DNA of 9,412 nt from an uncultured Collinsella sp. (GTDB lineage Bacteria > Actinomycetota > Coriobacteriia > Coriobacteriales > Coriobacteriaceae). Location: the NCBI GenBank assembly GCA_902493895.1, contig CABUQW010000055.1:1-9412 (forward strand), read 5' to 3'. The notes beneath the pieces are model-generated. The model saw only the letters and a list, made by a program, of their open reading frames with translations, did no database searches and was not told the DNA's origin. Positions within the stretch are counted from its first letter, which is position 1, and every line of letters begins with the position of its first letter. Shown piece by piece: positions 1-7,430 of the stretch. The position numbers and the translations under genes were made by a program.

Positions 1-32
1 CGCCAATGAGCCTAAGGTCCCCATCTCCACAA

Positions 33-56
33 TTAAGGGGCTCGGAGGCCCCTTAA
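33..56 (-). terminator. Possible terminator hairpin after pncC
   Basis: TTAAGGGGC (33-41) and GCCCCTTAA (48-56) form a perfect 9-bp stem with a 6-base loop, starting 7 bases after the pncC stop codon. On the minus strand the stem is followed by TTGTGG, with only a short broken T-run, so termination may be weak. The position at the end of the gene series is what makes the call likely. Bases 1-32 beyond it hold no feature I can support. Confidence 0.55.
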
Positions 57-63
57 AACACGT

Positions 64-594
64 CTATTCCATAGAATTGAGCACAAGGGCAATGCGACCC
101 AATGCCTCCGTGACCGCATGGGCACGAACACACGAACGGTCACCCTCATAGTGGCAGCGCACAAAGTCCACGACCGGCACGCCCCCATCGGCGGAACGAT
201 GCGCCCAGCCAATATAGAAAGTGCCCGCCGGATCGTCCTCAGTACCACCGCCGGGGCCGGCATAACCCGTTGCGCTCACTGCAATATCGCTCTGGTACAG
301 CTCCAGCGAACCCGACGCCATCTCGCGCGCAGTCTGGTGCGACACCGCAGTGTAGCGGTCGAGCGTCTCCTGCTCAACACCCAGCACGCGATGCTTAATC
401 TCATCGCAGTAGGTCACCGCACCGCCACGCAGCACCGCCGAGGCACCAGGGATATCGGCGATCGTCGAGGCGATCATGCCAGCTGTCAGAGATTCAGCCG
501 TCGAAACCGTCACACCACGAAAGCTTGCACGCTCAACAATATCGCGTGCGAGCTCTTCGTTATGCGCGGCAATCTGCTCAAATGATTCCGTCAT
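64..594 (-). CDS. pncC: CinA C-terminal family nicotinamide-nucleotide amidohydrolase PncC
   Basis: This 176-residue protein is the stand-alone CinA C-terminal domain, whose members deamidate nicotinamide mononucleotide to nicotinate mononucleotide in NAD salvage. Diagnostic stretches are STAESLTAGMIAS (31-43), IPGAS (48-52), GGAVTYCDEIKHRVLGV (57-73), AVSHQTAREMA (83-93) and the glycine-rich SATGYAGPGGGTEDDPAGT (107-125). The Ser of TAES (S35) and K67 match the positions proposed as the catalytic pair in the family. The N-terminal MoCF-like domain of full-length CinA is absent, as is common. The ATG has only a weak upstream site (TAGG close to the start), so translation probably depends on ribosomes arriving from pgsA 12 bases earlier. 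It appears to be the last gene of the unit, with a hairpin 7 bases after the stop. Confidence 0.93.
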   Translation of the reverse strand: MTESFEQIAAHNEELARDIVERASFRGVTVSTAESLTAGMIASTIADIPGASAVLRGGAVTYCDEIKHRVLGVEQETLDRYTAVSHQTAREMASGSLELYQSDIAVSATGYAGPGGGTEDDPAGTFYIGWAHRSADGGVPVVDFVRCHYEGDRSCVRAHAVTEALGRIALVLNSME

Positions 595-606
595 GCCTAC
601 CAGGAC

Positions 607-1245
607 CTAGACGGAAAAGACTATCTTGCGGCAGTTCCAGAAGTACTGGGCGCCCGAGATAACGGTCAAGACAACGGCAACGGCATACAGGAAGCGCGAC
701 ACCGAGTAGATGCCGAGCGTCAGCGCCACCGGGCCAAGGTGCAAGCCGGCCATAGCAAAAACGCACAGGTAACCGCAGATGGAAACCATCGTGGTTGCCG
801 TCTTGTACTTGCCGAGCTTATCGGCTGCAACGACCACACCGGCCGCACTCGCGACCATGCGCAGGGCGCTCACCAGCAGCTCGCGGAACAGGATAATGAA
901 CACGGACCACACGGTCACCGCGCCAAAATCCAAGAACAGCAGCAAGGCCGAGAACACCAGCAGCTTGTCGGCGATGGGGTCCAAGAACTTGCCGAAATCG
1001 GTGATCTCGTTACGCGAGCGTGCCAGATAACCGTCGACCTTATCGGTGCACGACAGGATCACATACAGAATGAAGGCAGCGGCGGCGAGCGGGCCGTCAA
1101 AGATGCTCCAATCCGTACCGGCAACACTCGTGTGAGACAGAGCCGAGACGATCATGAACACCGGGATAAAGACGATGCGAACGCACGTCACGATGTTGGC
1201 GGGCGTCCAGACACTCGTCAGTTCCTTATTGCTCTCGTTTGCCAC
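607..1245 (-). CDS. pgsA: Phosphatidylglycerophosphate synthase PgsA
   Basis: This 212-residue integral membrane enzyme is predicted to make phosphatidylglycerophosphate from CDP-diacylglycerol and glycerol-3-phosphate, the committed step to phosphatidylglycerol and cardiolipin. The CDP-alcohol phosphatidyltransferase signature is complete: D68, D71, G72, A75, R76, then G85, D89 and D93, with the family spacing. Hydrophobic segments lie near 17-37, 52-66, 95-125, 128-141, 150-170 and 175-199, as expected for this polytopic family. The start is GTG, set by AGGAG inside the rimO stop region. Related transferases of this superfamily use other alcohols, but length, motif context and the rimO/cinA neighbours favour PgsA. 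The following gene begins 12 bases after the stop. Confidence 0.93.
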   Translation of the reverse strand: MANESNKELTSVWTPANIVTCVRIVFIPVFMIVSALSHTSVAGTDWSIFDGPLAAAAFILYVILSCTDKVDGYLARSRNEITDFGKFLDPIADKLLVFSALLLFLDFGAVTVWSVFIILFRELLVSALRMVASAAGVVVAADKLGKYKTATTMVSICGYLCVFAMAGLHLGPVALTLGIYSVSRFLYAVAVVLTVISGAQYFWNCRKIVFSV

Positions 1246-1249
1246 GACG

Positions 1250-1257
1250 CTCTCCTA
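1250..1257 (-). promoter_or_regulatory. pgsA: Shine-Dalgarno site of pgsA overlapping the rimO stop
   Basis: TAGGAGAG on the minus strand combines the rimO TAG stop (1257-1255) with the AGGAG ribosome site, which is 6 bases before the GTG at 1245-1243. This supports the GTG start, and ribosomes finishing rimO would sit directly on the site. Confidence 0.75.
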
Positions 1258-2604
1258 CTCCACAACATGACCGATAAGCTCATAGCAGAAGCTATCGGTA
1301 AACTCGACAGTCAGAATATCGCCCACGGACGCCTCGCTGGCGTCCAGATGCACCGCTCCATCGGAATCGGGCGCCTGGAACCAGGCATGGCCGATCAGCT
1401 CGGCGCCGTCCTCGGTCTCTTCGATACCGTCGACGATCACCTGGGCGCGCTCGCCCACATGGGCGGCGGTGGCGGCAAAACCGAGCGACTCGGCCAGGTC
1501 CATGGCCTCCTGGGCGCGCTCGAGCTTGACCTCTTCGTCGACCTGACCCTCCATCTTAGCGGCCAGGCTGCCCTCCTCCTGCGAGTAGGCAAAGACGCTC
1601 GTGTAGTCAAAGCCGACGGTGTCCATAAAGTCGATAAGGTCGCGGAACTCGTCGTCGGTCTCGGTCGGGAAGCCGACCATGGCCGTGGAACGGATCACGA
1701 TGCCGGGGATACGCTCACGAAGGTCGCGGAACAGATCCTCGAGCTCCTGGCGCGAACCGGAGCGACGCATGGCCTTGAGAATGCGCGCGTCGCAGTGCTG
1801 CACGGGGATATCGATATAGGGCAGCACCTCGGGCGTATCACGAATGGTCTCAATGAGCTCGTCAGTCATGCCCTCGGGCTGCAGATAGAGCACGCGGACC
1901 CAGACGTTGTGCGGGCGCACGGCCTCGGCGACGGCACACAGCAGCTGCGCCAGATTGCGCGGCGAGCCATCGGCGACGTCCTCGTCGGCAAAGTCGGTAC
2001 CCCAGATGCCCGTGTCCTGGCCGATCAGCACGATCTCGCGCACACCGCCGGCAACCAGGTCGCGCACCTCGGAGATGATGCTCTCGGCATTGCGCGAATG
2101 ATAGCGGCCGCGGATATAGGGAATCATGCAGAAGCTGCAGAAACGGTTGCAGCCATCGGAAATCTTGACGTAAGCGACAGCACCCTCGACGGTACGTTTG
2201 ACCTGCGGGATATAGGCTGCAATCTCACGCTCGACACCCAGCACGCCATCGATGACCGCCACGATGCCATCTTCCTCGTCGGCCTTCACAAAGGCAGCGA
2301 CCTCGGGCAGCTCGTCAGGCAGGTCATCGCCATAGCGCGACGGCACGCAGCCGCACATGACGATGGGGCAAGAACGAACGCCGTCCTGAACCTCGTTGGC
2401 GAGCTCGAGCGTGGTCTCGATGCTCTCGGACGTTGCGGAGGCGAGGAACGAGCAAGTATTGACGATGGCGATGTCGGCATCCTGCGGGTCGAATGCCTCC
2501 TCGTAGCCCGCGGCGGTCAAAAGAGAACGCATGCGGTCGGTGTCAACCTCGTTCTTAGCGCACCCGAGGGTGATGTAGAGCACGGAGCCCAACGGTGTAT
2601 CCAT
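1255..2604 (-). CDS. rimO: Ribosomal protein uS12 methylthiotransferase RimO
   Basis: RimO is a radical SAM enzyme with two iron-sulfur clusters that adds a methylthio group to a conserved Asp of ribosomal protein uS12 (S12). The 449 residues are complete. The N-terminal MTTase domain has TLGCAKNEVD (C15), NTCSF (C51) and CGCVPSRY (C86). The radical SAM domain has CNRFCSFC (C152, C156, C159) followed by IPYIRGRYHSR, a stretch that separates RimO from the tRNA enzyme MiaB. A C-terminal TRAM domain (about 385-447) binds the substrate. The ATG lies 12 bases after AAAGGA (2617-2622), a long spacing, but no in-frame start codon is nearer. The TAG stop is built into the ribosome site of pgsA, which argues for coupled translation. 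Confidence 0.97.
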   Translation of the reverse strand: MDTPLGSVLYITLGCAKNEVDTDRMRSLLTAAGYEEAFDPQDADIAIVNTCSFLASATSESIETTLELANEVQDGVRSCPIVMCGCVPSRYGDDLPDELPEVAAFVKADEEDGIVAVIDGVLGVEREIAAYIPQVKRTVEGAVAYVKISDGCNRFCSFCMIPYIRGRYHSRNAESIISEVRDLVAGGVREIVLIGQDTGIWGTDFADEDVADGSPRNLAQLLCAVAEAVRPHNVWVRVLYLQPEGMTDELIETIRDTPEVLPYIDIPVQHCDARILKAMRRSGSRQELEDLFRDLRERIPGIVIRSTAMVGFPTETDDEFRDLIDFMDTVGFDYTSVFAYSQEEGSLAAKMEGQVDEEVKLERAQEAMDLAESLGFAATAAHVGERAQVIVDGIEETEDGAELIGHAWFQAPDSDGAVHLDASEASVGDILTVEFTDSFCYELIGHVVE

Positions 2605-2631
2605 GTTGGAGAGCGGTCCTTTCGATTGATA

Positions 2632-3129
2632 TTAGCGGTAGTTGGTGAACTGCAGCGGCTGGCCGTAGTCCTGGTCGCGCAGGAACTGGATCACGGTCTG
2701 CAACGCGTCCTTCGAAGCAGAGGAAACACGCAGCTTGTCGGCCTCGATGGTCACCTTGACCTTGAGCTTTTGATCCTTGATGTCCTTGTTGATCTTCTTG
2801 GCGGTCGCCTGGTCGATACCCTCGACGATATGGCCGAGCACGCGCACGGTGCCGCCCGATGCCGCCTGCGGAGCATCCCACGAGACAGCCTTGAGGTCGA
2901 TGCCGCGCTTGATGAGCTTGGAGCTCAGCACGTCAACAATCTGTTTGGAGACAAAGTCGGCCGGGGCGTTGATCGTAAAGAGCTTCTCGCCCTTCGAAAG
3001 CTCGATCGTGGCGCCGGAATCCTTAAGGCCATAGCGCTGGGAAATCTCGCGCGTGGTCTGCTGGAAGGCGTTGTCGACCTCTTGCATGTTGACCTCGGAC
3101 ACGACGTCGAAGCTGGAATCTTTAGCCAT
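2632..3129 (-). CDS. yajQ: YajQ family nucleotide-binding protein
   Basis: This 165-residue cytoplasmic protein matches the YajQ family (DUF520) over its full length. It starts with the typical SFDVVSEVNMQEVDNAFQQ (6-24), followed by REISQRYGLK (27-36), SKLIKRGIDLKAV (70-82), ASGGTVRV (90-97), KDQKLKVKVTIEADKLRVSS (118-137) and the conserved ending QPLQFTNYR. Members bind nucleic acid or nucleotides, and some bind cyclic di-GMP and act with transcription factors. Which of these applies here cannot be told from sequence. The start is well supported by AAAGGAAA with 6 bases between AGGA and the ATG. The gene has gaps of 26 and 27 bases on its two sides, wider than other gaps in the operon, and a hairpin in front. 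It is not a member I would expect in this cluster, so it may have been inserted. Confidence 0.95.
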   Translation of the reverse strand: MAKDSSFDVVSEVNMQEVDNAFQQTTREISQRYGLKDSGATIELSKGEKLFTINAPADFVSKQIVDVLSSKLIKRGIDLKAVSWDAPQAASGGTVRVLGHIVEGIDQATAKKINKDIKDQKLKVKVTIEADKLRVSSASKDALQTVIQFLRDQDYGQPLQFTNYR

Positions 3130-3143
3130 GATGTTTCCTTTCG

Positions 3144-3172
3144 CGTACGAGCGGCCTAGTAGCTATCGTACG
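3144..3172 (-). other. Hairpin spanning the rodZ stop, before yajQ
   Basis: CGTACGA at 3144-3150 and TCGTACG at 3166-3172 form a 7-bp stem with a 15-base loop that contains the rodZ stop codon (3156-3158). The stem ends just before the yajQ ribosome site (AAAGGAAA, 3134-3141). No T-run follows, so it does not look like a terminator. It could be an mRNA processing or stability element between the cistrons. Because CGTACG is itself palindromic, part of the match is built in. Confidence 0.4.
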
Positions 3173-4649
3173 AATTGTCGGTAGAATCGGTGGGTGTCTG
3201 ACCGTCAGTTGCGGTATCGGCGCCATCCGTGGACTGGGCATCGGTACCATCGGTGGTGTCGGTACCATCAGAACTTTCACCATTCTCGGAATCAGTCGTC
3301 TCCTTCTTAGGAACGGTGATCGTCACACGAGCCACGCCCGAGGTCTTGGTATCGTAACGGACCTTTTCACCGTTCTTGGTAACGGTAACATCGGAAGGCT
3401 TGGACGTGGTGATCTCGATCGAGGACTCGGGCGTGTACTCCTGCTCAAAGGGGCCAGTCGCCTGAGCGCCATAGACCGACTTGCCGTCGACCTTGATCTC
3501 AATCCACGCGGTCTTTCCCTTGGCAACGGAAACTTTGATCTTCGTGACCTCGTTCTCTTCCTTCTTGGCCGTCGTCTTGGTAGCGTCCGAATCAGTCGAC
3601 TCATCCGTCGGCTCATCGGTGTCTTCGTCCTCGTCGACCGTTTCGGTCTTCTTAGAAGACTTCTTGGTCGTCGTCTTGGTAGCAGTGGGCGCCTCGGGCG
3701 TGGTCTCGGGCGCCGAAGATGCGCAGCCGCGCAGAAGCACCACGATGAGCACGATCAGCAGCAACGCCACGGCACCGATGCCGGCGTAGACGATACGCGG
3801 ATCGAGCCCGTTGTTTTGAGGAGTACGGGATCCGCCGCGTCCACGACCGGAACTGCTGCGGCCGCCTCCCTGAGGCATACGACCACGATTGCTATCGGAA
3901 CGGCCGCGATAGCCGCCCTGGCCCTGAAGGCTGCGCTGACCCGAGCGGGGCGCAAGTTCACCGCGGCCTTGATAGCCACGTTGGCCCGAACGCGGAGCCG
4001 AAGAGCGCTGGCCATACGGCTGTGATTGAGAGCGAAGACGCGGCGTCACCTGCGTGGTATCGGCATCCGCATAGCCACCGCGAGAGCGTCCGGTGGAGAC
4101 ACCACGGTGACCGCGATCTGAATAGCCGCCGTCGCCGTAGCCGGCACGAGGGTCACGCGCCACGCCGCGGGCAGCGGGAAGTGCACGGTCCTCGGGCATC
4201 GGCGTACTGCGGAACCGGTCACGCTGTGAGCGAATCTCCTCGCCCGAACCCGTCTCAGTAATATAACCGGCCTGCTGAGGACGCTGTCCATAGCGGGTCG
4301 AACGACCGCCCTGAACCATCAGGAAGCGCCCGTTATCGACCGAGGAACGCGAATTGACGTAGCCGGCGGCGTCCTGAAAACGACCGCCCTGCTGCGACGT
4401 TTCGCGTTCGTATGCCATCAGGTCGTCAAAGTAGGCATTGACGACCTCGCGCGGATTGAGGCCCAAAAAGCGAGCATAGCTCGAAATCATGCCCTGTGCA
4501 TAGCCGCGCGGCGGCATCGAAGCAAAGTTACCGGTCTCGAAAAACTCGATGATCTGCGGCCTGATTTTGATGGTGTTGGCGACCTGCTGAATGGAAAGGC
4601 CCATTCGGCGACGCTGCTCGAGCAGCATGTCACCAAAGCGTGCAGCCAT
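3156..4649 (-). CDS. rodZ: RodZ-like helix-turn-helix membrane protein
   Basis: This 497-residue, single-pass membrane protein has the RodZ layout. An N-terminal helix-turn-helix of the HTH_25 type (about 4-75, with GLSIQQVANTIKIRPQIIEFFE and PRGYAQGMISSYARFLGL) is followed by a long cytoplasmic linker (about 81-285), one membrane helix (about 287-306) and an outside region. That region includes a Thr/Lys/Asp-rich stretch (310-365), a beta-rich domain like the RodZ C-terminal DUF4115 (about 370-446), and a 48-residue tail rich in Asp, Thr, Ser and Gly. In other bacteria RodZ binds MreB through its HTH and organises wall growth. I see no mreB here, so the partner is unknown. The linker is far longer than in Escherichia coli RodZ, holds 36 Arg and no Lys, and has seven Gly-Tyr pairs. 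The outside half has 20 Lys and 2 Arg. The start shares one base with the ftsK stop. Confidence 0.85.
   Translation of the reverse strand: MAARFGDMLLEQRRRMGLSIQQVANTIKIRPQIIEFFETGNFASMPPRGYAQGMISSYARFLGLNPREVVNAYFDDLMAYERETSQQGGRFQDAAGYVNSRSSVDNGRFLMVQGGRSTRYGQRPQQAGYITETGSGEEIRSQRDRFRSTPMPEDRALPAARGVARDPRAGYGDGGYSDRGHRGVSTGRSRGGYADADTTQVTPRLRSQSQPYGQRSSAPRSGQRGYQGRGELAPRSGQRSLQGQGGYRGRSDSNRGRMPQGGGRSSSGRGRGGSRTPQNNGLDPRIVYAGIGAVALLLIVLIVVLLRGCASSAPETTPEAPTATKTTTKKSSKKTETVDEDEDTDEPTDESTDSDATKTTAKKEENEVTKIKVSVAKGKTAWIEIKVDGKSVYGAQATGPFEQEYTPESSIEITTSKPSDVTVTKNGEKVRYDTKTSGVARVTITVPKKETTDSENGESSDGTDTTDGTDAQSTDGADTATDGQTPTDSTDNSYDSY
3909..3998 (-). repeat. rodZ: Two 15-residue repeats in the RodZ-like linker
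   Basis: Residues 218-232 and 233-247 both begin APRSGQR and continue with a Gln/Gly-rich segment containing Tyr (GYQGRGEL in the first, SLQGQGGY in the second). The 45-base units have drifted at synonymous sites, so this is not a recent slippage product. The repeats lie in the Arg/Gly/Tyr-rich linker and suggest it grew by internal duplication. Confidence 0.7.
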
Positions 4650-7429
4650 CAGAATCCTCCAAACTCACGATCTTCACGTGCCATCTCGGCGTCGACAGAT
4701 TCCAGCGCGGCAAGCCCCTCCTCGTCCAACAGGACCTCGCGCGGCTTGGAACCGTCGGGCGGGCCGACGACACCCTTTTCTTCCAGCATGTCCATAATAC
4801 GCCCGGCACGCGCATAGCCAACCTTCAGACGACGTTGCAGGCCAGATGTGGAGCCCAGCTGCGATTCCACCACAATATGGGCGGCTTCCCAAATGAGCGG
4901 ATCATCGTCTTGCGGCTCAGCTACTCCGGTGCGGACAATGCCGCCGCCACCCACCATGGACATGGAAGCGGGCGCCACGGCAGACAGGATCTCCTCGTGG
5001 TAGTCGGGCTCGCTCTGCGACTTGACGAACTCGACAATCTCGTTGATTTCGTCATCCGAGACAAAGCAGCCCTGGATACGGCGAGGCTTGCCCCAGTCGA
5101 CCTTGGAGAACAGCATGTCGCCCAAACCGGTGAGCTTTTCGGCACCCATCTGGTCAATAATAACGCGCGAGTCGATGCCCGTGGCGACGTTAAAGGCGAT
5201 GCGGTTGGTGATGTTGGCCTTGATGAGGCCCGTCACCACGTTGGAGCTGGGGCGCTGCGTAGCCACGATAAGGTGTATACCGGCGGCACGGCCCAGCTGG
5301 GCGATACGAACGATCGAGGCCTCGACATCCTTGCCGGCGACCATCATCAGGTCCGAAAGCTCGTCGATGATAATGACCAGATAGGGCATCTTTTGGGGCG
5401 GGTTGTCGTAATGCTCAAACTCGCCGGCGGCCTGCTTTTCGTTGTAGGTCGAGATCTTACGCACGTTGAGACGCTCGAAGACCTTCAGGCGACGCTCCAT
5501 CTCGGACACGGCCCATTGCAGAGCGCTCGCGGCCTGCTTGGGCTCGGTCACCACGGGCACATAGAGATGCGGCAAACCGTTATAGCCCGCAAGCTCGACG
5601 CGCTTGGGGTCGACCATGATCAGGCGAACGTCCTCGGGAAGGGCTCGCATGAGCAGGGTCGTGATGATGGAATTGATCATCACCGACTTACCAGAACCGG
5701 TCGTGCCGGCGATCAGCAGGTGGGGCATCTTGGCGAGGTCAGCGACGACCGGCGTGCCCTCGGCATCTCGACCGATGGCCAGCTCGAGCGGACCGCCCTT
5801 CACATAGGGAAGCACGTCGCCCAGGTTGACGTTCTGGCGCTTGCGATTGGGAATCTCGATACCCACAAGCGAGGTACCGGGGATCGGGGCAAAGATGCGC
5901 ACCGACTGAGCAGCGAGCGAAAGCGCGATATCGTCCTCGAGGCTCGAAATCTTGCTCACGCGCTCGCCCTCGCCAGGTTGCAGCTTAAAGGTCGTCACCG
6001 TGGGGCCGGCGATCCAGCCGACCACGCGGGCACTGCGGCCAAACTCAAGCAAGGTGGATTGCAGTGACTCGGCAGTCTGTTCCAGCTCCTTGTCAGATGA
6101 CGCGGAGGACGCCGACTGCGGGTTGGCGTGCAGGATCTCGAGCGGCGGAAGCTTGAGGCCGTCCTCTTCTTCGCCCTCGTTATCCGCGGGGGCATTGACC
6201 GCTCCCCCATCGCTAGGAGTAGGCGCCTCGGCAGCGCCCGCGACAGCCGTATCGGCAACCTTGGGATGCTTCAAGAAGTCGGGAATCTGAGGTGTTGCCG
6301 AGACAGGATTCACGGCAAACGGCGGCTCGGACTCGTCGATCTTATCGGGGTCGTCTTCCATCGAAAGCTGGCCGGTTACCTGTTCGCGCTTAGCATGGCG
6401 ACGCGGCAGCAAAGTTGTCTTTGCGGTCTCAATCGGAGCCTCGTCGTCCTCGTCATCGCCCTCGGTAAGCTCAATCTCGCTATCGGACCAAGACGGGTCG
6501 GGCTCGCTTGTATTCAACTTGGGCGTGGCCTTGCCCTTCTTGACATGACGGCGCGGCAGCAGCGTCGTCTTAGCGCGCTCGGCCTCCACGGCATCGGATA
6601 CGTCGACAAACGGATCCTCGTCCTCGTCGTCATCGTCCAAAACCGGGTCCACATCGTTGCCCATGACCGTGGTCACGGCAGCATCGGAGCCCTTTTGACG
6701 AAGAATGCTCAGGTGCGGACGGGCAACGCCGGGCACCGACAGGGCTTCGTCGTCACCCCACGGGCTCGCGTTAACATCGGCACGACGGCGCTCGGCAAAA
6801 TCGGCCGCGCGGTCGCGAGCAGAGCGCAGCACGCCACCCACCGAAAAGCCGATGATGACAAAACCAACGACGGCCAGACCCAACAGGACCACCATCGCGA
6901 TAGGCTTACCCAGGGCATTCTGCAGCGCACTCGCAATAAACGCACCGATGTAGCCACCCGAGGCGGACAGATTTTGCGGCGTGAACATAAGGTCACACGA
7001 GTCGCTCGTACCCGGCACCATCAGCGAAAGAATGGAGACAACGGTGATAAAGACCACGGCTCCGCCCGCGACCGAGCGCACGTTGAGCGGCGAGTCCTCG
7101 CCTAAAAAGAGCGTGGCGGCAAACAGCAAAATGACGATCGGCAGCACGTAGGCGCCCAGGCCAAAGCCCAGGTGGTAAAAACCGGCAACAGCAGCCGTCA
7201 CGGGCGCTGTTGCCGGAGAAATCACGGCAATAAAGGACGCAATCGCCAAAACGGCAATGACCACGCCGGCGATATCGCGATTGGCCGAGGGCTCCACCAA
7301 GGGCTCAAAATCGTCGAAGTCCGCCTCGTGGCCCTTATTGGCACGCAGATGGGAACCGGCACCCTTAGCAGATGCCGGTTGGTTATTGGCCTTATTGCCT
7401 TTGGCGTTTTGTGCAGATCCGCGCGCCAA
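4649..7429 (-). CDS. ftsK: DNA translocase FtsK/SpoIIIE
   Basis: This 926-residue, membrane-anchored, ATP-driven DNA pump clears and aligns chromosome ends at the division septum. A basic N-terminal stretch precedes about four membrane segments (roughly 52-71, 90-109, 118-138, 177-200). A charged, probably disordered linker follows (about 201-430) with an Asp/Glu cluster at 262-272. The motor has an alpha/beta region from about 445, Walker A GTTGSGKS (575-582), LIMVDPKR (603-610), Walker B VIIIDE (685-690) and ATQRPSS (723-729). The winged-helix gamma domain (about 843-905) has the typical QRRLKVGYARA and GSKPRE stretches used by the family to read DNA polarity signals. The start is TTG, supported by GGAGGT 5 bases upstream. 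The stop shares its last base with the next ATG (TGATG), and the final residues FGGF encode the next ribosome site. Unusual: the linker carries AKTTLLPRRHxK twice. Confidence 0.97.
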   Translation of the reverse strand: MARGSAQNAKGNKANNQPASAKGAGSHLRANKGHEADFDDFEPLVEPSANRDIAGVVIAVLAIASFIAVISPATAPVTAAVAGFYHLGFGLGAYVLPIVILLFAATLFLGEDSPLNVRSVAGGAVVFITVVSILSLMVPGTSDSCDLMFTPQNLSASGGYIGAFIASALQNALGKPIAMVVLLGLAVVGFVIIGFSVGGVLRSARDRAADFAERRRADVNASPWGDDEALSVPGVARPHLSILRQKGSDAAVTTVMGNDVDPVLDDDDEDEDPFVDVSDAVEAERAKTTLLPRRHVKKGKATPKLNTSEPDPSWSDSEIELTEGDDEDDEAPIETAKTTLLPRRHAKREQVTGQLSMEDDPDKIDESEPPFAVNPVSATPQIPDFLKHPKVADTAVAGAAEAPTPSDGGAVNAPADNEGEEEDGLKLPPLEILHANPQSASSASSDKELEQTAESLQSTLLEFGRSARVVGWIAGPTVTTFKLQPGEGERVSKISSLEDDIALSLAAQSVRIFAPIPGTSLVGIEIPNRKRQNVNLGDVLPYVKGGPLELAIGRDAEGTPVVADLAKMPHLLIAGTTGSGKSVMINSIITTLLMRALPEDVRLIMVDPKRVELAGYNGLPHLYVPVVTEPKQAASALQWAVSEMERRLKVFERLNVRKISTYNEKQAAGEFEHYDNPPQKMPYLVIIIDELSDLMMVAGKDVEASIVRIAQLGRAAGIHLIVATQRPSSNVVTGLIKANITNRIAFNVATGIDSRVIIDQMGAEKLTGLGDMLFSKVDWGKPRRIQGCFVSDDEINEIVEFVKSQSEPDYHEEILSAVAPASMSMVGGGGIVRTGVAEPQDDDPLIWEAAHIVVESQLGSTSGLQRRLKVGYARAGRIMDMLEEKGVVGPPDGSKPREVLLDEEGLAALESVDAEMAREDREFGGF
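4655..4660 (-). promoter_or_regulatory. rodZ: Shine-Dalgarno site of the rodZ-like gene within the ftsK end
   Basis: GGAGGA on the minus strand forms the two Gly codons near the ftsK C-terminus and sits 5 bases before the rodZ-like ATG at 4649. With the TGATG stop/start overlap, this is a classic arrangement for termination and re-initiation by the same ribosomes. Confidence 0.8.
6389..6574 (-). repeat. ftsK: Duplicated 12-residue peptide in the FtsK linker
   Basis: AKTTLLPRRHVK (residues 286-297, bases 6539-6574) and AKTTLLPRRHAK (residues 336-347, bases 6389-6424) are 50 residues apart in an otherwise low-complexity acidic linker. They match at 11 of 12 residues, but several codons differ synonymously, for example AAG ACG ACG CTG against AAG ACA ACT TTG. 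Each is followed by a basic stretch and further on by an acidic one. This points to an old duplication held by selection on the peptide, perhaps a short binding motif for a divisome partner, lipid or DNA. The role is unknown. Confidence 0.8.
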
Positions 7430-7430
7430 A

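Noticed and set aside
1..32. Start of another minus-strand gene (ATG after GTGGAG) at the left edge
   Set aside because: Only a few codons are visible, the GGAG sits directly against the ATG, and there is nothing to identify, so no gene is called.
739..3159. An 806-codon plus-strand open frame antisense to pgsA, rimO and yajQ
   Set aside because: It runs through three well-supported genes and their gaps, lacks any recognisable domain, and its His/Asp/Gly/Leu-rich content is typical of the complement of high-GC coding DNA.
3714..3731. Lipobox-like LLRGC at the end of the RodZ-like membrane helix
   Set aside because: Arg before Gly-Cys does not fit the lipobox, and the Cys is about 309 residues from the N-terminus, after an internal membrane helix, not a signal peptide.
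4640..6067. A 475-codon plus-strand open frame antisense to ftsK, with similar long ones at 6128-7105, 7257-7970 and 8130-9086
   Set aside because: They are mirror frames of strongly conserved genes, have no ribosome site or domain that I recognise, and share the same biased composition.
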